From Apophysomyces variabilis (Eukaryota > Mucoromycota > Mucoromycetes > Mucorales > Mucoraceae), in NCBI GenBank assembly GCA_002749535.1, contig MZZL01000403.1, forward strand, positions 830,209-894,208: DNA of 64,000 nt. Direction: 5' to 3'. Shown one piece after another: positions 11,022 through 24,737 of the stretch; position 1 is the stretch's first letter, and the number at the start of each line of letters is the position of its first letter. Below the pieces are notes generated by a model. The model ran no database searches, was not told where the DNA came from, and was given only the letters and a program-made list of their open reading frames with translations. Position numbers and translations under genes: made by a program.

Positions 11022-14000
11022 TCAGACTTGAACGAACTTGCGTTTCTTTTCAGTATCTAGCTGCGCGGGTGTATCCATGAATTCGGCTGTGTTCCTTGTC
11101 TTCCAATCACGCTGTAGATAGGTCAAAGCTGCTCGATTGTATCCCATGATATCTTTTTGTCGTTGCAGCTGCGAGCGTAGATGGAATCGGATGGAATCAA
11201 GCATTGGTCGCATCACTCGGTTAGCGGCAATTTGATTATGATGTGCTTTGATTAATATGAACAACACACGAGATATTAATACAATATTCCAATTCTGCAG
11301 AGCATGAGTGTGAGTGAACCACATCTGGTAATACGGTAAATGTCCGTACCTTTTTTGCCCAGCTTTCTATGTATGATAAAAGTGAAGTTACTTTTGAAAA
11401 TGGAAGCACCAACAAAGCTTCCTCCAGATCGTTGGCCTTGATTTTCTCTAATGTATTCAACACGTATCTCTCTGGTGTTAGATCACCCATTGCTAGTAAA
11501 ATTGGATTTCTTTGTGGAGGCTGTGCAGGTAATCCACGCGCTTTTGCCTGTGAGAGTTTGCCATGGTAAGACAAGGAGCAAATAGAGTGATAAGGATGTC
11601 ACTTACAGATTCATATGCTTCCCACCCCAATTTCTCTTCGTCACCAATGTCGATTGCTTCAATGATTCGCTCACCAGCCTTTAAGGTTTCCATGGTTTGT
11701 CTACCAGCTGTATCCACTTCCATGTTATCCCCAACGTTGGCTTTCTCCATTTGGCTGATCAAAGTCGATTCATACAATTCTTCTAGCTCTTTCTCGCGTT
11801 CTTCTTCCAAGAACAACTAAGCATATTGTGAGCAGCTATTCACACGCTCCCTATCACTTTCTTACCTGCTCTTCAGTTCTCTCCCAGAGACGAATGGATC
11901 GATCATGCGAACCAGTCACGACGAACGATCCATGTTTGGCAACCGCCAATGCCCACACTTCACCATGATGACCTTCAAGCTTCATAATATTTTCAAACTA
12001 CAGACAGCTAATTAATACCTAGCATAACAGAAATCATCAATTTTGTACCTTGTCGCCATCCCAGTACTTCACAGTTTTATCTTTGCTAACAGTGAAGAAA
12101 TAGTGTGTGCCCCAGACAAACTGTATCGCCATGACGCTCTCTTGATGTGCAAATAAAGATTTGTGGCAGTCACCAAAGTCAAGACCCCAGATCTTCACAT
12201 TCTTATCAGCCGAACATGTCGTAATCAATGTGTTATCCGAAGATATGTCCATGCATAGGACAGGTAACTGCGAAAGAAGAAGAAGAGTGAATATAAAATT
12301 ACGTCGTTTGCTTTCAAATACCTTATGACCATACAAAGACAAAAAGAATTTCAGCGTGTCATGATAGAACACCTTTACAGTTGCATCCAGAAGAGACACG
12401 GCCAGTAAATTCTGGTCTGGGCTGTAACGCACACATAATACTTCGTCTGACATTTTAAGTGTTCGCATATGAATAAACGATAAGCGTTTTGCGTTCTATC
12501 GCTATATCAGATGCCATGTATTTTTTCATACTAAAGATTTGCGACCTACCGATGAACTTCCTTTGTCCTGCACCATGTCGAAATCCCAGAATTTCACGTC
12601 CTTGTCCGCACTACCTGAAACGAAACCTCGCTTATCTGGTCGGACCTGCAGAGAGTATACGGCACCATCATGGGCCTTTACCGAATCGATCATGGAGGAT
12701 GAAGCAATATCAAACAGCTCAAGTTCACCAGTTTTGGTACCGATCAGAATCTACTCATTAAGTCAATAAACCAAATGACTCCTAACATTTTCCTACATGA
12801 CGGTTTCCAGGTAGAAAGGCGCTGCAGAGAGCGTAGCCACACTCAATGGATCTAATACAAGTTCTTGTTTTGACGTTCCACACCTTCAAAAGGTCTAATA
12901 GAAATAATTAGTATTGGACAAAGCTCCTTATTGCATATATCTCGTCATCTCCAAATTATACAAGCTCCAAAAAACACTGAATTACGTACTGTTCGAAGCG
13001 GAAGCTAACAGCTCGTCATCAGAGCTCAAGGCCAACGTGCGAATATCGGATCGATGACCTTGAAGATCGACAGAGTACAATCGCACGGGTTCTTCTACCT
13101 CTTCAGTTTTCTTTTTCTCAAGACCGGTAGGCGCATTGTACACCTCGATAGCATTGCTGGCCAAGGACACAGCGAGCTGCAGAAAACACAACGGACAGTT
13201 AACTTATACGTACTATAGCTCTTTTTTCCCGCTTTGTAGTACCTGTACATGGCCAGCCTTTTCAATATCCGTGACAGGTGCGAAATCGAAACTTCGTACT
13301 TTAGTCGGTGTACGAATAACTCCAATACTATCGTATTCATCTTCGACCTGAATGTCATCGCTGACTTCTGCCTCTTTTCCCTTTTCTTTTGCGCGCTTCT
13401 TTCGTCGCTGGATTTTCTTACGAATCTGTTCATGATCACGTATGCGATACAATTCCACTGATTTTTCCGCAGCTTGGACACCTAACACCTTGCCAGAAGG
13501 ATGGAATTGGATCGTAACGATTCTATCTCGTGATTTACGTGGCAACTGGCCATACAATGTAATTGCTCTCTGCATAGATGCAGGCTCCAGACTATCCGTT
13601 TTTGATTCCTGCTCCACAGCATCCAATGGCAGATCTAACACGTGCCAGTCAATCTTCCATGCCTTTAGCATCGGCTCAGCTCCTCCAGAAATAATAGTCG
13701 AGCGGTCTTTGGAAATACCAAAAGACCACACTTCACTACGGTGGCCAACCATCGTTTCCCGACAAAATTGTGCTGATAAATCCCAAAGTTTCAACAAAGT
13801 GTCTTTCGAGGCTGACAATAGGTAATCTGAGGTTGAATGACTAGTTGACTCGTCGTCCAGTTCCATATCGGTGGCTGGCCGTGACAGAAATTGCAGACAA
13901 GTGATCTGATCCTTATGGCCTTTCAGTCGAAACAATCCAGATTCTGCAATGACATCCCAGACAATCAGATCCGTGTCGCGAGAACCGGAGGCTAGCCGAG

Positions 14001-14490
14001 TGCCTTGTTGATCAAAAGCAAGCGCGGTTACTGCCGAACGATGACCGCTAAGAGTAACTGTAGACGATTCCGATTTAATGTTCCAAAGTCGAATTGTGCC
14101 ATCGGCGTAACTAAGAAAAGGGTTCAGAGAAGTTAATGAACGATGGCATAATGATCGATCAAAGGTATTACTACTCCTACTCACCCAACAGCATAGTCTT
14201 TATTATTGGGACTCTTTGCAATGCAGGTCACCTCAGCCTTGTTTCCTGATTCCTTCCACTTGCCAACCTAGAATGGAATGGTTAACCTCGCGCTCTTCCT
14301 TTTTATTATTGTTGCTTATAGACTATGGAGCACATGCCTGAGTTCCTTTCTTCAGATCCCACATAATAACTTCTTCGAGCGCCGGTGCAATAGCCAATTT
14401 CCCTGTGTGGTCGTAAACAATGTTCGATTGACCCGAGGCAATCACACCAAAGCTTGCCAGAGGCTCATAACGAAGGTAAGCTTTCACCAT
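11022..14490 (-). CDS. UTP12: UTP12/DIP2 (WDR3) WD40 protein of the SSU processome
   Basis: Twelve exons on the minus strand: 14338-14490, 14185-14267, 13243-14110, 12990-13176, 12797-12894, 12550-12750, 12322-12495, 12049-12267, 11866-11997, 11607-11816, 11350-11547 and 11022-11294. The product begins [10 protein letters not shown] and carries two sets of WD40 repeats (for example [41 protein letters not shown]). It ends with the Utp12 helical domain ([25 protein letters not shown], in which Ser-Ala-type loops are absent) and a lysine-rich tail. Blocks such as [11 protein letters not shown] and [10 protein letters not shown] are hallmark WDR3/Dip2. It acts in the nucleolus in the UTP-B complex on 18S pre-rRNA processing. 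Intron 1 has a GC donor (GCATGT), because only that junction keeps frame into VGKWKESGN. Head-to-head with the NKAP gene. Confidence 0.93.
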
Positions 14491-15009
14491 GGCACAAAAT
14501 GGGGTGTTGGAGAACAAGCAAAAGCGGTCTGTATTTTTTCTTGCAAAAAAGAGCGTCACCTTTTCAATGGCAGCTGTGCCTGGTTTGTCGTGCACAACAA
14601 AGCATTCACTGTTTTGTGTTGCCAAGTAGTCAAAAACAGTTTATAGAAATGCTATCCAGCCCTTAACTTCTTGTCAGTCAGAATTATATGTTGTTGAAGA
14701 AGTTTGCAATACAAGGCGAATGGAAATGCATCAGGAAGAAGACGAAACAAGGTGGTACTTTCGGATAGAGGAAGTTATATCTCCCTTCTTTTTTCAAGTC
14801 CTCAAGGATTAAGTCGATTAATCCGACTATTAGAGACTCTTCAAACGGGCTTTTACATATCATCCTAAGCTCTCTTTCGTTTGAAACATTTGCCTTGTTC
14901 CTCGCACAGAGGCGTAGTAGGAGGGTCAGGTGATTTAAACCCCGCCATAAGGAAACGCAAATTTCGTTTCGACGAAAGCGGAATCACCCTTTCTCTCAAA
15001 GCGTCTATT
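14491..15009. promoter_or_regulatory. divergent promoter region UTP12 / NKAP
   Basis: These 519 bp separate the two start codons and must hold both promoters. Short CT/TTTC tracts occur near 14781-14800. No specific factor site is claimed. Confidence 0.45.
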
Positions 15010-16248
<1,239 letters not shown>

Positions 16249-16466
16249 ACTACGGAATAAATTTTGGGGAACGCGCTTTTATTCATTCTAAAGACACAAA
16301 TCTGCCAACAGCCGAAGTTATAGGATCAGTGTACGCGCAAGAGCAGTAGATCGGTTACGATAAATTGTTTTGTGAATCATCTACGAATCTTTTGTGAGTG
16401 GCACAGGAAAAAATATGCAAAAGTAAGATTATGTTTATTTTTAAGAGAAAAGAAAGGACAAATGAC
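16249..16466. other. short convergent intergenic region
   Basis: Common 3' flank of the NKAP gene and ARP4. It has AATAAA-like sequence just after the NKAP stop (gaataaatttt at about 16255) that could serve polyadenylation. Confidence 0.4.
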
Positions 16467-18319
16467 TTAGAAGCATTTGCTGTGTACAATTGATGGACCG
16501 TTTTCATCGTATTCTATAAATCAATAACATGTTTAGTTCGCGTATTGAGGGTTATGTGCAAAAACCCTACCTTTCTTTGATATCCATAACTGATGGAAGG
16601 TACCAAGAGATCCCAAAATAGATCCTCCCAGCCAACTGCTACATTTACGTTCTGTTTGGTTTCCAGCTGCGTGGATCTTGATTTTGCTCTGAGATATCGT
16701 TTTAGTCTTCCTTCCATCACTTTTCCTTCTCAGAAAAGACTTACGCCTGGAGCCATCATTGGCAATTCGTAATTTAATCGTTCGTTAAAACCAGGGAAAA
16801 GCGTGTTGCCACCTGTGACAACAACATTGTTGAAAAGCAGTGGCCGAAGATCAATATCACAGCTGCAGATACTGTTATAGACCAACTGATGCATTCCGAG
16901 AGTGACATCAATTTGTTGTTTTGAAAGACCTATTGAGGGGATCTTTGTCTGCTCTGATCCTTCGGGCATCGGTGGCTGCATTCATGTGTTACTCAATCCA
17001 CAGAACCTCATCTCTGTTGATAACTTACTATGCGTAGGAATGCGCGCGGTTGAAACAGGGTTTCTGGAAGTTTATAGCGCTCCACGCCAAAGGAATTGTT
17101 ATAGCCGTCTGGGAATTCAAATGGTTTTTGCGGACGGGATGCCATAATACTATCCATGAAATGAATATTTCAATGACAGAAACTCATTTTAATCTTACCC
17201 TTCATCAAAGGTCACTTCGGATACCTGACAGACGGATTCTTTGTATTCATGAATGACTCTCTATCATCCAAGACATTAGACGATAGATAAATAGGTTCCT
17301 TTTACCATACCGAAACTTGATATTCATGGAAACTTTCTGTCGATGGTCGATCATGAAGCTGAACTTGAGCCGGCTGGCCACTTTCTACCGGCGTTTTTGA
17401 CGCGATTTTATACTGAGGAGTTACATCTAGGTGCAAATCGTTCTGAAGATAATCTAATATTTGACGTGAAATCATATCACCACCAATGGGCTGCCGTAAA
17501 ATGCCTAAGTTCTGCTTGAGAACCGTGATTTATATATGACAATCGACAAACCTTTTTTCAACACGTAGCCATCATAAACTGGGACGGCACTGGTCATACT
17601 ACCACCAGAATCAAGAACCAAAGCAGTGGCTCTTCCGACCGAGAATCTATGAGTAGCGAAATTCAGTTCCATCGATTATATAAAGCCAAAAAACGCTCTG
17701 CAAATAATGCTTACGCTGTCATCACAGCATCCTTTGCCAGATAAAATGCTGGAAAATCAAATTTTTCAAAGGCAAGCTCCATCATTTTCTCACGTTTCTC
17801 GGGAGTGTTCCAGGCGGGCTCCGTGCACAAAAGAGGATGTTCGACAGGGTCCACACGCAGCATGGTACGGAACGCCGCGTTCCAGATCTGCTCCATTGCG
17901 TCCCAATCGTTCACTAATTAAACAGCATTTCATAATCAATACGCAAGGCACACGCGATCGTTGTCCCTGTTCATCTTCGTTTACCTAATCCGTCCTCCAT
18001 TGGGTTTTTGATTTCCATGTTGGGTCGCCAGATGTTGGCTTTGTTATCTCCAATAAAGTATTTTTTAATCCTCGCATCGTCAGCTTCTGTCATGGTCACA
18101 TCGCCCTCGGAATTGACTGCTGGATCGGTATCAGGTTCTTCGATGTAACCGTACGACGTTGGGAAGACAACTTTGGGCGTGTCTTCGCCAGCGTATCCAG
18201 CACGTGTAGTGGTCGAGCCCACATCTAACACAAGTGCGTTGACTTCGTCTATGGAAGGTTTAGATCGTAAGGTGGTGTGGGTAATGCGATCTTTCTCTAC
18301 CTCCGCCGTAGGTCACCAT
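16467..18319 (-). CDS. ARP4: actin-related protein 4 (Arp4/BAF53)
   Basis: Ten exons on the minus strand: 18301-18319 (a 19-nt first exon reading MVTYGG), 17985-18248, 17715-17913, 17552-17646, 17311-17504, 17199-17260, 17029-17149, 16745-16975, 16571-16688, 16467-16513. The product has the actin nucleotide fold: [18 protein letters not shown] (phosphate 1), [19 protein letters not shown] (phosphate 2) and [16 protein letters not shown] (adenosine loop). It ends in [20 protein letters not shown] followed by EYDENG and a cysteine-containing tail, diagnostic of Arp4 over conventional actin. An acidic insert after SYGYIEEP is also Arp4-like. Arp4 is a nuclear subunit of NuA4, SWR1 and INO80 chromatin complexes. 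Acceptors of exons 6, 8 and 9 were picked to keep frame and are the least certain. Confidence 0.93.
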
Positions 18320-19392
18320 TATCGTTCAAGTAAAGAAAAGGCAAACCAATTTCCGTCCGCCTCAATTGGAGGCCATTCGCCGCAAGTCACATGAATGACG
18401 TCTGGAGAGAAATCGAACATTCAAAAACCTCGGCTCGCTTCATCCTTTGTTTGTAACGTTGTGACTCAACTTGCACTACATCACGCTTTTGTTATGTCGA
18501 CAGAACAGAAAAAGAAATTAGCCTTAATAAGCAATGAGACTCGGTGGTTTCATATCATATCAATGACACCGCAAATTCGAAGCAAATTGAAATCCAATTT
18601 TCCTGTGAAAAAAAGACCCTTTAGCTCGCAGAAAGCTGTTGTTCTTTAAAGGATAATCAATAGTACTCTTGTCTAATCCTTGTACTTGTATTAATAGCTT
18701 GAGAGATAGACGATACGAAAAGGTTTCTTTATCGGTCCATTGTCCAAATCTTGACCCTGCTGCTCTCAGTAATCTGCTATGCTATACCGTATCCACAAGT
18801 GTTAAAAAGATACTATGAAATCAGTTGTACATAGAATACGCACCAGCCAGCTGTTTGTCAATTGATTTATTATGAGGCAAGTGGATACATTAGGAGAATA
18901 TATTGGTCAATTTCGTTAATGGGTGATCCAATTTAGGCAAGTAGGACAAGACGTTGATGTATCGATCGGTTCAACGGCGTAACTCATAATGGATAATTAC
19001 CTTCAATTTCCCAACTGCATAAAAGGCAACTTGCTCTTGCATGAGCAATGCCTTATGCTTTAGGCATATGAGGCATGTGAACAGGATCAAATGCAATGAT
19101 AACGTAAATTTATGGGAAGCTCACCGATTGACTGTTCACATTGAGATACAAGTCGTGAACGTGCATAGCATGAATGCGTAAAGATGTATATATCGATCAA
19201 TAGATTGGCCTACTACGTACATTAGCATGCTAAATATTAGATTGTTGGCTAACCAACTCTTCCGGAACAGGATTCATGTGCGTTCAACTTCATTTTTTAA
19301 CTTTATTTATGGCAACGGTCAATTAAGCCTTAAACCCAAAACAAAAAGAAACAATAGTCTACTCGTATATTCAATGCAATAAGTTAGATGTA
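18320..19392. other. intergenic region upstream of ARP4
   Basis: About 1.07 kb between the ARP4 start and the 3' end of the multicopper oxidase. A short ORF at 18395-18649 (with an internal MSTEQKKKLAL start) has no recognisable domain. The rest is AT-rich with no supported feature. Confidence 0.45.
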
Positions 19393-21249
19393 CTAATAGC
19401 GTTTGGAGCTCCTCATCAATACAGGTATGTCTTCTGGTGCCTCAAACAGTGCAGTCATCATGCCTTGCAACATATGGCTAGTAATATGGCAGTGCAAACC
19501 CCATAGGCCAGGATTATCCTAAAAAAGATAAAGAGGAGAGAATAAAGGAATAAGAAAAGGGAAACTAAAAAAGGGAGAAAGAGAAGGAAAGTTCGAACTT
19601 ACTGCAAAAAGTCTGATTTTGGTCCATCCACAAGGAGTTCCGCCGGGAGTATTAGCTGGAGCACCGGGTTGAACAGGGTACACAAAAGTGATGTCTTTAG
19701 CTATAGGTGTGGGATAATTTCGCAAATCCTCGTCTGTATCTGGATTATACACGCCCGAACCAAAGGCGATAGCATAGTGAACATGGCCATGTGTATGCCA
19801 AGGATGACCAACACAGACACCATTGGGCAAAGCAGTGTCTTGCAGTACGAAGTCGATGACTTCGTTCCGTCTAATGGGATAACCCTGCATGTCCGGATCA
19901 TATCCGTCGCCTCTGTTCAATCGGTTGAGTGCGATGACTGTATCATTAAACCGTGACCGGATGCCAGCGGCAAACTGCTCAATCAATGGGGGGTACCATT
20001 GAGGAGGGGCATGACCGCTGATAAACCATCGCGTGGTATTGTCAGGAAGGACTGTTTCAACAGGTTCAATGATAATAGTACGCGTAGGCTTCTTGGTGAA
20101 GTCGTGTTCCTGAATGAGAGGTTGAAGATCGCGGAAGAACCATTGGGATCTGCCAGGCGGGAAAGTAGGAAGTGTGGGATCCAAAGTCTTCTGCTTCTCC
20201 TTGGATAGAAGATCGAGGTTAAGAAGACCAAGCGGAGACTTGCATATGCGGAGCTCCTTGTCACCTGCAATGTAACGTAAGATGGCCCGACCGTTACTCG
20301 TGGTTGCCTGAGTCCAGTAGGGTTGCGTACTAATATAGTAATCCCTGGAAGGGTCTTGATTTGCTTGTAAGAGTACGGAAAAGCGTTGACCGGAGGCGAC
20401 TTCAAGATAGGATGTCTGGTAGGGCTTAACAAGGACACCGTCGACTTCAATGATAGTCATGGTGTGCTTAGCAAAAGCAAGGCCGAGCGCACTGAAGGTC
20501 ACACCACCGATCACACGAAGACGATATATCTTGCCAGGCTCGACGCCGATCACTGAGTAGCCACCGCAGTTCTTGCTTCTATCAAATGCGTTTTGAGGGT
20601 TGTACACTGTTCGGCCGTTGATGAGATAGCTGTCCGCCGGGATGACCCCCGCAAACTGGTCACCTAGTACATAATCAACTCGTTCCGTCTCAGTCTGATG
20701 CCACCATTCACTAAGCTGGACAATACGTTCGTCATCATATTCATAGGGCCCGTCGCGGATTTTACGGGTTGGGATCTCGTTATCGAAGGCCTCTGCCGGC
20801 CATGCATCGTCAGAATCATAGATAATAAAGGGCCCTTGAATAGCCTCGTCTTGCAGACCAGAGTGAGCATGGTAGAAAAAGGTACCGGCTTGATTAATGA
20901 CACGGAATCGCTGACGATAGGTCCCTCCGGGAGGAATGGCTCGCTGTGTAATGTTTGGAAAACCGTCCGCCTCCGTAGTTCCAATCTGCAAGATGCCATG
21001 GTAATGGATGCTTGTGGGCTTGTCACCGTTGTTGCGTACAGTGATATCAACATAATCGTTCTTGGTAACTCGGATAGGAGGAGCAGGGAAGCGACCATTG
21101 ATTACCAGGTTGGTAATTGTTTGGTTGCAGTCCGGGTTGGTCTTTGCATTGGCTATGTCGAGAGTAATCCTTCGAACCCTGGCTGATACCCCATAGTAGC
21201 CAAGCTGGACCCATAGAAGCAGCAACGCCGAGATAATTGCCTTTTTCAT
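19393..21249 (-). CDS. secreted multicopper oxidase (laccase/ascorbate-oxidase-like)
   Basis: Two exons: 19603-21249 and 19393-19518, joined by an 84-bp intron. The Met at 21249 begins a typical signal peptide (MKKAIISALLLLWVQLGYYG); an in-frame Met 12 codons earlier (21285) would spoil it. All four copper signatures are present: HYHG (SIHYHGILQ), FYHAHSG, HPWHTHGH and, in exon 2, HCHITSHMLQGMM, whose last Met is at the type-1 axial position. Three cupredoxin domains fit the roughly 590-residue length. No C-terminal membrane anchor is seen, so this is a secreted oxidase rather than an anchored Fet3-type ferroxidase. Such enzymes oxidise phenols, ascorbate or metals while reducing O2 to water; the substrate cannot be told from sequence. 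A TATA box lies 76 bp upstream. Confidence 0.93.
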
Positions 21250-21324
21250 CTTCCAATGAAAATACAAAAGGAACAATGTGGTCAAGTCGGATTTGTGTGT
21301 CCAAATTTCGCTCTGTGCACTTCC

Positions 21325-21332
21325 TATTTATA
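21325..21332 (-). promoter_or_regulatory. TATA box of the multicopper oxidase gene
   Basis: On the minus strand the sequence CATATAAATAGG lies 76 bp upstream of the ATG at 21249, the usual position for a TATA element giving a short 5' leader. It suggests a regulated, inducible promoter. Confidence 0.5.
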
Positions 21333-23133
21333 TGTGTTCAACGGGGAATCAGGATCTGTCCAGGCGTGTGTCAAGCTGTGTTCCTGAACTGCATTTCCGA
21401 TTTTGGATCACCATGGAGAAATTTTTTTCTTTCTTTGGGTAAAAATAGCTTATTTTTCTCAATGAACTTTTCGAACAATAACAACAAGATTCTGATGGAG
21501 TACATGTTTCTACGCACACACTCTTTCTTTATTCCGCGATGAGTATAATATATTCCAACTATGACTCGATACATTGTTGACGGAGCAAAGGGAGCACGTG
21601 GTAAAATAACGCGTCCCAAAATCTCTGTCTACCTGACTCGGTCCCAATGTGTTGCCACGAGCATATGACAGAGGATTTTAACCACAATGGATCCATAGTA
21701 TACCGCAAAATTACCTTATTTTCTTCTACTGGAAGGCTTAACGTTTCTGAAGAAGAAATAAGAGACTCGGCAATAGATAATCTATGACTAGTGAACAGCT
21801 TCATAACACTGTTCAGCAGTTAGAATGAGTGGAAGTACGGATTCTCATGGGACACCTGTAAAACAGGATAAACGCTCTGTGTAATAGGAAATCAAGCATA
21901 TCGGACATTCATTGAGTGCATCATACTTTTTCTTCTCTTTTACCTATATAGACCCCTTCATGCAAATGCAGTCGAAACGTAGGACTCCTTAACTGCACGC
22001 AATTTGGCGAGTCTATTCATTTGAACAATGGAAAATACAGATTTCTTTAAAGGATCTATATTGCGTTTAAGATTTTTGCTCTTATTTTATTTTAGCGTTG
22101 TCGGCACAACGTTTTCGACTATTTTGTGTAGCAAAGTGAAAATGGCGTCATCTAACCAACCGTAATTGATCGACTTCATGCATGGTAACCTCTGAATAAC
22201 GTTCAACACAAATTAAGTGCAAGGAGAAACGTAGTGTGAATTTTCACCACCCTTTTCTTTTTCCCGGTAGACTCATGTATATGTCAATTCCCGGGGAAAA
22301 GAGGGGGGGGTTATTACTGTTCTGCATATGCAGACGACAGTATCGTACACTACACGCAGGAAGTAGTTGATGTATGATTAAGAGAAATGGATATTTCCCA
22401 TCTAACGCGCGATCAATGATCTTGAATACTAAATGGAAATTATTTCCTAAAATCCTTTGAAGCTAATAGCGCATGCATGATCAGGCATATATTTCGCATT
22501 GACCACCTGTGATGACCACGAATAGGGGTAACTCAATCTATATTTACAACTTGCATTGACTAAAAAGTGAAGGGAACAAAGCTAAACCATAGTGGTAGGA
22601 TATGAACATAGCTTTTCACGCCATGCAATTGACAAGTATCACAGTACGAAAACACGAACAAAAGGCACGTGGCTTTAAGAGTGGTCTATGTTGGCAAAAG
22701 GAAGATCGTCCCACAAGATCTTGGCTAAACTATACGATTCAAGAACCCTGATCGCAGTACCCTGCCATGAGTCAATACAGAAAGCACTATTGAGCACAAA
22801 TCTACTACAGTATTTTGACCACTGTTTCTCAACAAAAATGAGTTACATTGTCGAATCAGGCTCATTACTGCTTTCCATTTACATAAGTGTAACGTTATCC
22901 ACTTCCAAACAAAATAGTCTGTATTAGTGCTACTGATAGCTTTATCTAGAACGGATAAGCAAAAAGCCTGCTTATGCATTGGCCTGAACATGCATTGTCT
23001 TGTCACATTGAGCGTACGAGTCATGCTCGCGAGAAGCGAAAAAAAAAAATTGGCGATTTTTGGGCGGAGAGCTTTTTATTGCCTGTCCCCACCACAGCTT
23101 CTGAAGTGGAAACTTAGAACTTGCAAGTCTATA
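21333..23133. other. intergenic region between oxidase and Dnmt2
   Basis: 1.8 kb, divergent. It contains an eight-G run near 22303-22310. ORFs here (for example 22725-23024 minus) lack any recognisable domain and overlap each other, so none is called. The segment 21560-21830 is mildly coding-like on the minus strand but broken. Confidence 0.4.
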
Positions 23134-24737
23134 ATGTCAGAAATCGTGCGTTGTATCGAGTTCTTCTCCGGGATCGGTGGCCTGGTGCGATGATTGTGAT
23201 CCCTTAAGCCACACTAATCATGTAGTCTAGCATTACGCTCTGAACATTGCGCGTGTAAATGCTGAAGTGGTTTGTGCTTTCGATGTCAATGAGATCGCGA
23301 ACAAAGTTTATGCACATAACTTTAAGAAGGAGCCTTCAAAGGTAAAGGACTTATTACTTGGGGCTAAGAGTGTATTCCTAAACAGATCTATAGAAAACCA
23401 TTGATCGGCTAACTATCCAGGATATTGAAAAGTGAGTTGCAGAAACAACGTGCCCAACTATCCTACTGAACCGCTAGCACCCTGTCATTATAAACAGACT
23501 GAAGGCGCAATGCTGGCTTCTCAGTCCACCTTGTCAAGTATGTGTATTATCAAGACCTAGGACGAAAAACTAATCTCCATGGAATAGCCATATACTCAAG
23601 GGGGAAAGATGAAAGACATTGATGATCCACGTGCCAAACCATTAATTCATCTGATTGAGTTGTTGCCCAAACTAAGCACACCGCCAAAATATATTTTCCT
23701 CGAGAACGTGAAGAACTTCGATGTACGAACGATTTTGGCAATGGATGCCACGGTATGCTGATGAATTTTCTTTATAGACATCGCAATCCAGGGACGTGCT
23801 CGTGAAACAATTGGACAAACTCGACTATGAGATTCATGAGTGCCTCTTATCACCTACTCAGTTTGGGATACCCAACCATCGTCTACGCTATTATTTAGCT
23901 GCACGTCGAAGAGGTCAACCATCGATTAAGGAGAATTCGGACTATACAGAGAAGAGTGTGGTACATACGACATGGCCGTTCCATAAAGAGAATGAAAGCG
24001 TAACCATGGACTCACCGGAACTGTCACACTTTCTGGAAACAGAGGCAAATGAGGATGAATCCTTTCTTGTGCCAGCCAAATATATTCTGAAGCTTCACAA
24101 TTTTCGATTAGGTATATATAGACATATAGGGTCATTTCTTTTGAGCCTAGTTGCACATAACCCGAGGCTGAATCAACTTTGTGCTACAGATATTGTTCGT
24201 CCGGAAGACAGGAAAACATCATGCGTTACAAAGGTATGTTAAGGTCCCTCAACTGGTGAAACGAACAATCATTGACTTTGCGGGACTTTAGGCGTACGGG
24301 TCACACCATATTGTCACTAGCGGCTCCGTGATACAAACGAAAAGCCATCATGCAAGTTCACTCCCATTCTTTGGTTACAGCTGAACGATTTTTTTTCAAC
24401 CCTGTAGGTTACGGACTATCAGTGGGGCGATGCGAACGCGTTGTTGGAACTGGGACTTCGGTTTTTGACGCCGACAGAAATTGCCCGCCTGCATGCATTT
24501 CCCTTACCTCTTTATTCCTGCCTGAACGACGCAGCCGAAAAGGTTCCGTCCAATGCAAAGCGTAGCCCAAGGCTATTCAGACCCCCAAGTTGCCTTCCTC
24601 ACTTGGAATTCCCAAGGGATGTATCCAGAAATCAATGTTATCGATTGCTTGGGAACAGTCTGAATTGCTGGGTTGTTGCAGAATTATTACGATGCATTTT
24701 GATGGATGAAGAACATCTTCTACCAATAGACCAATAG
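23134..24737 (+). CDS. Dnmt2-type tRNA (cytosine-5) methyltransferase
   Basis: Nine exons: 23134-23184, 23231-23341, 23394-23431, 23498-23537, 23588-23722, 23778-24111, 24190-24233, 24292-24351, 24408-24737. The protein shows the cytosine-5 methyltransferase motifs in order: I (CIEFFSGIGGL), IV with catalytic Cys (SPPCQPYTQGG), VI (YIFLENVKNF), VIII (SPTQFGIPNHRLRYYLAAR) and IX/X (RNQCYRLLGNSLNCWVVAELL). The spacing, LSPPCQPYT and a target-recognition segment near CVTKAYG identify Dnmt2/TRDMT1, which methylates C38 of tRNA-Asp. The signature Cys-Phe-Thr reads Cys-Val-Thr here. Intron 8 needs a GC donor (GCAAGT at 24352) to join in frame to VTDYQWGDAN. The 3' part contains a low-complexity stretch (NAKRSPRLFRPPS) that may be an insertion or an unrecognised intron. 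Confidence 0.92.

Noticed and set aside
20698..21186. 162-codon plus-strand ORF
   Set aside because: Shadow of the multicopper oxidase coding exon.
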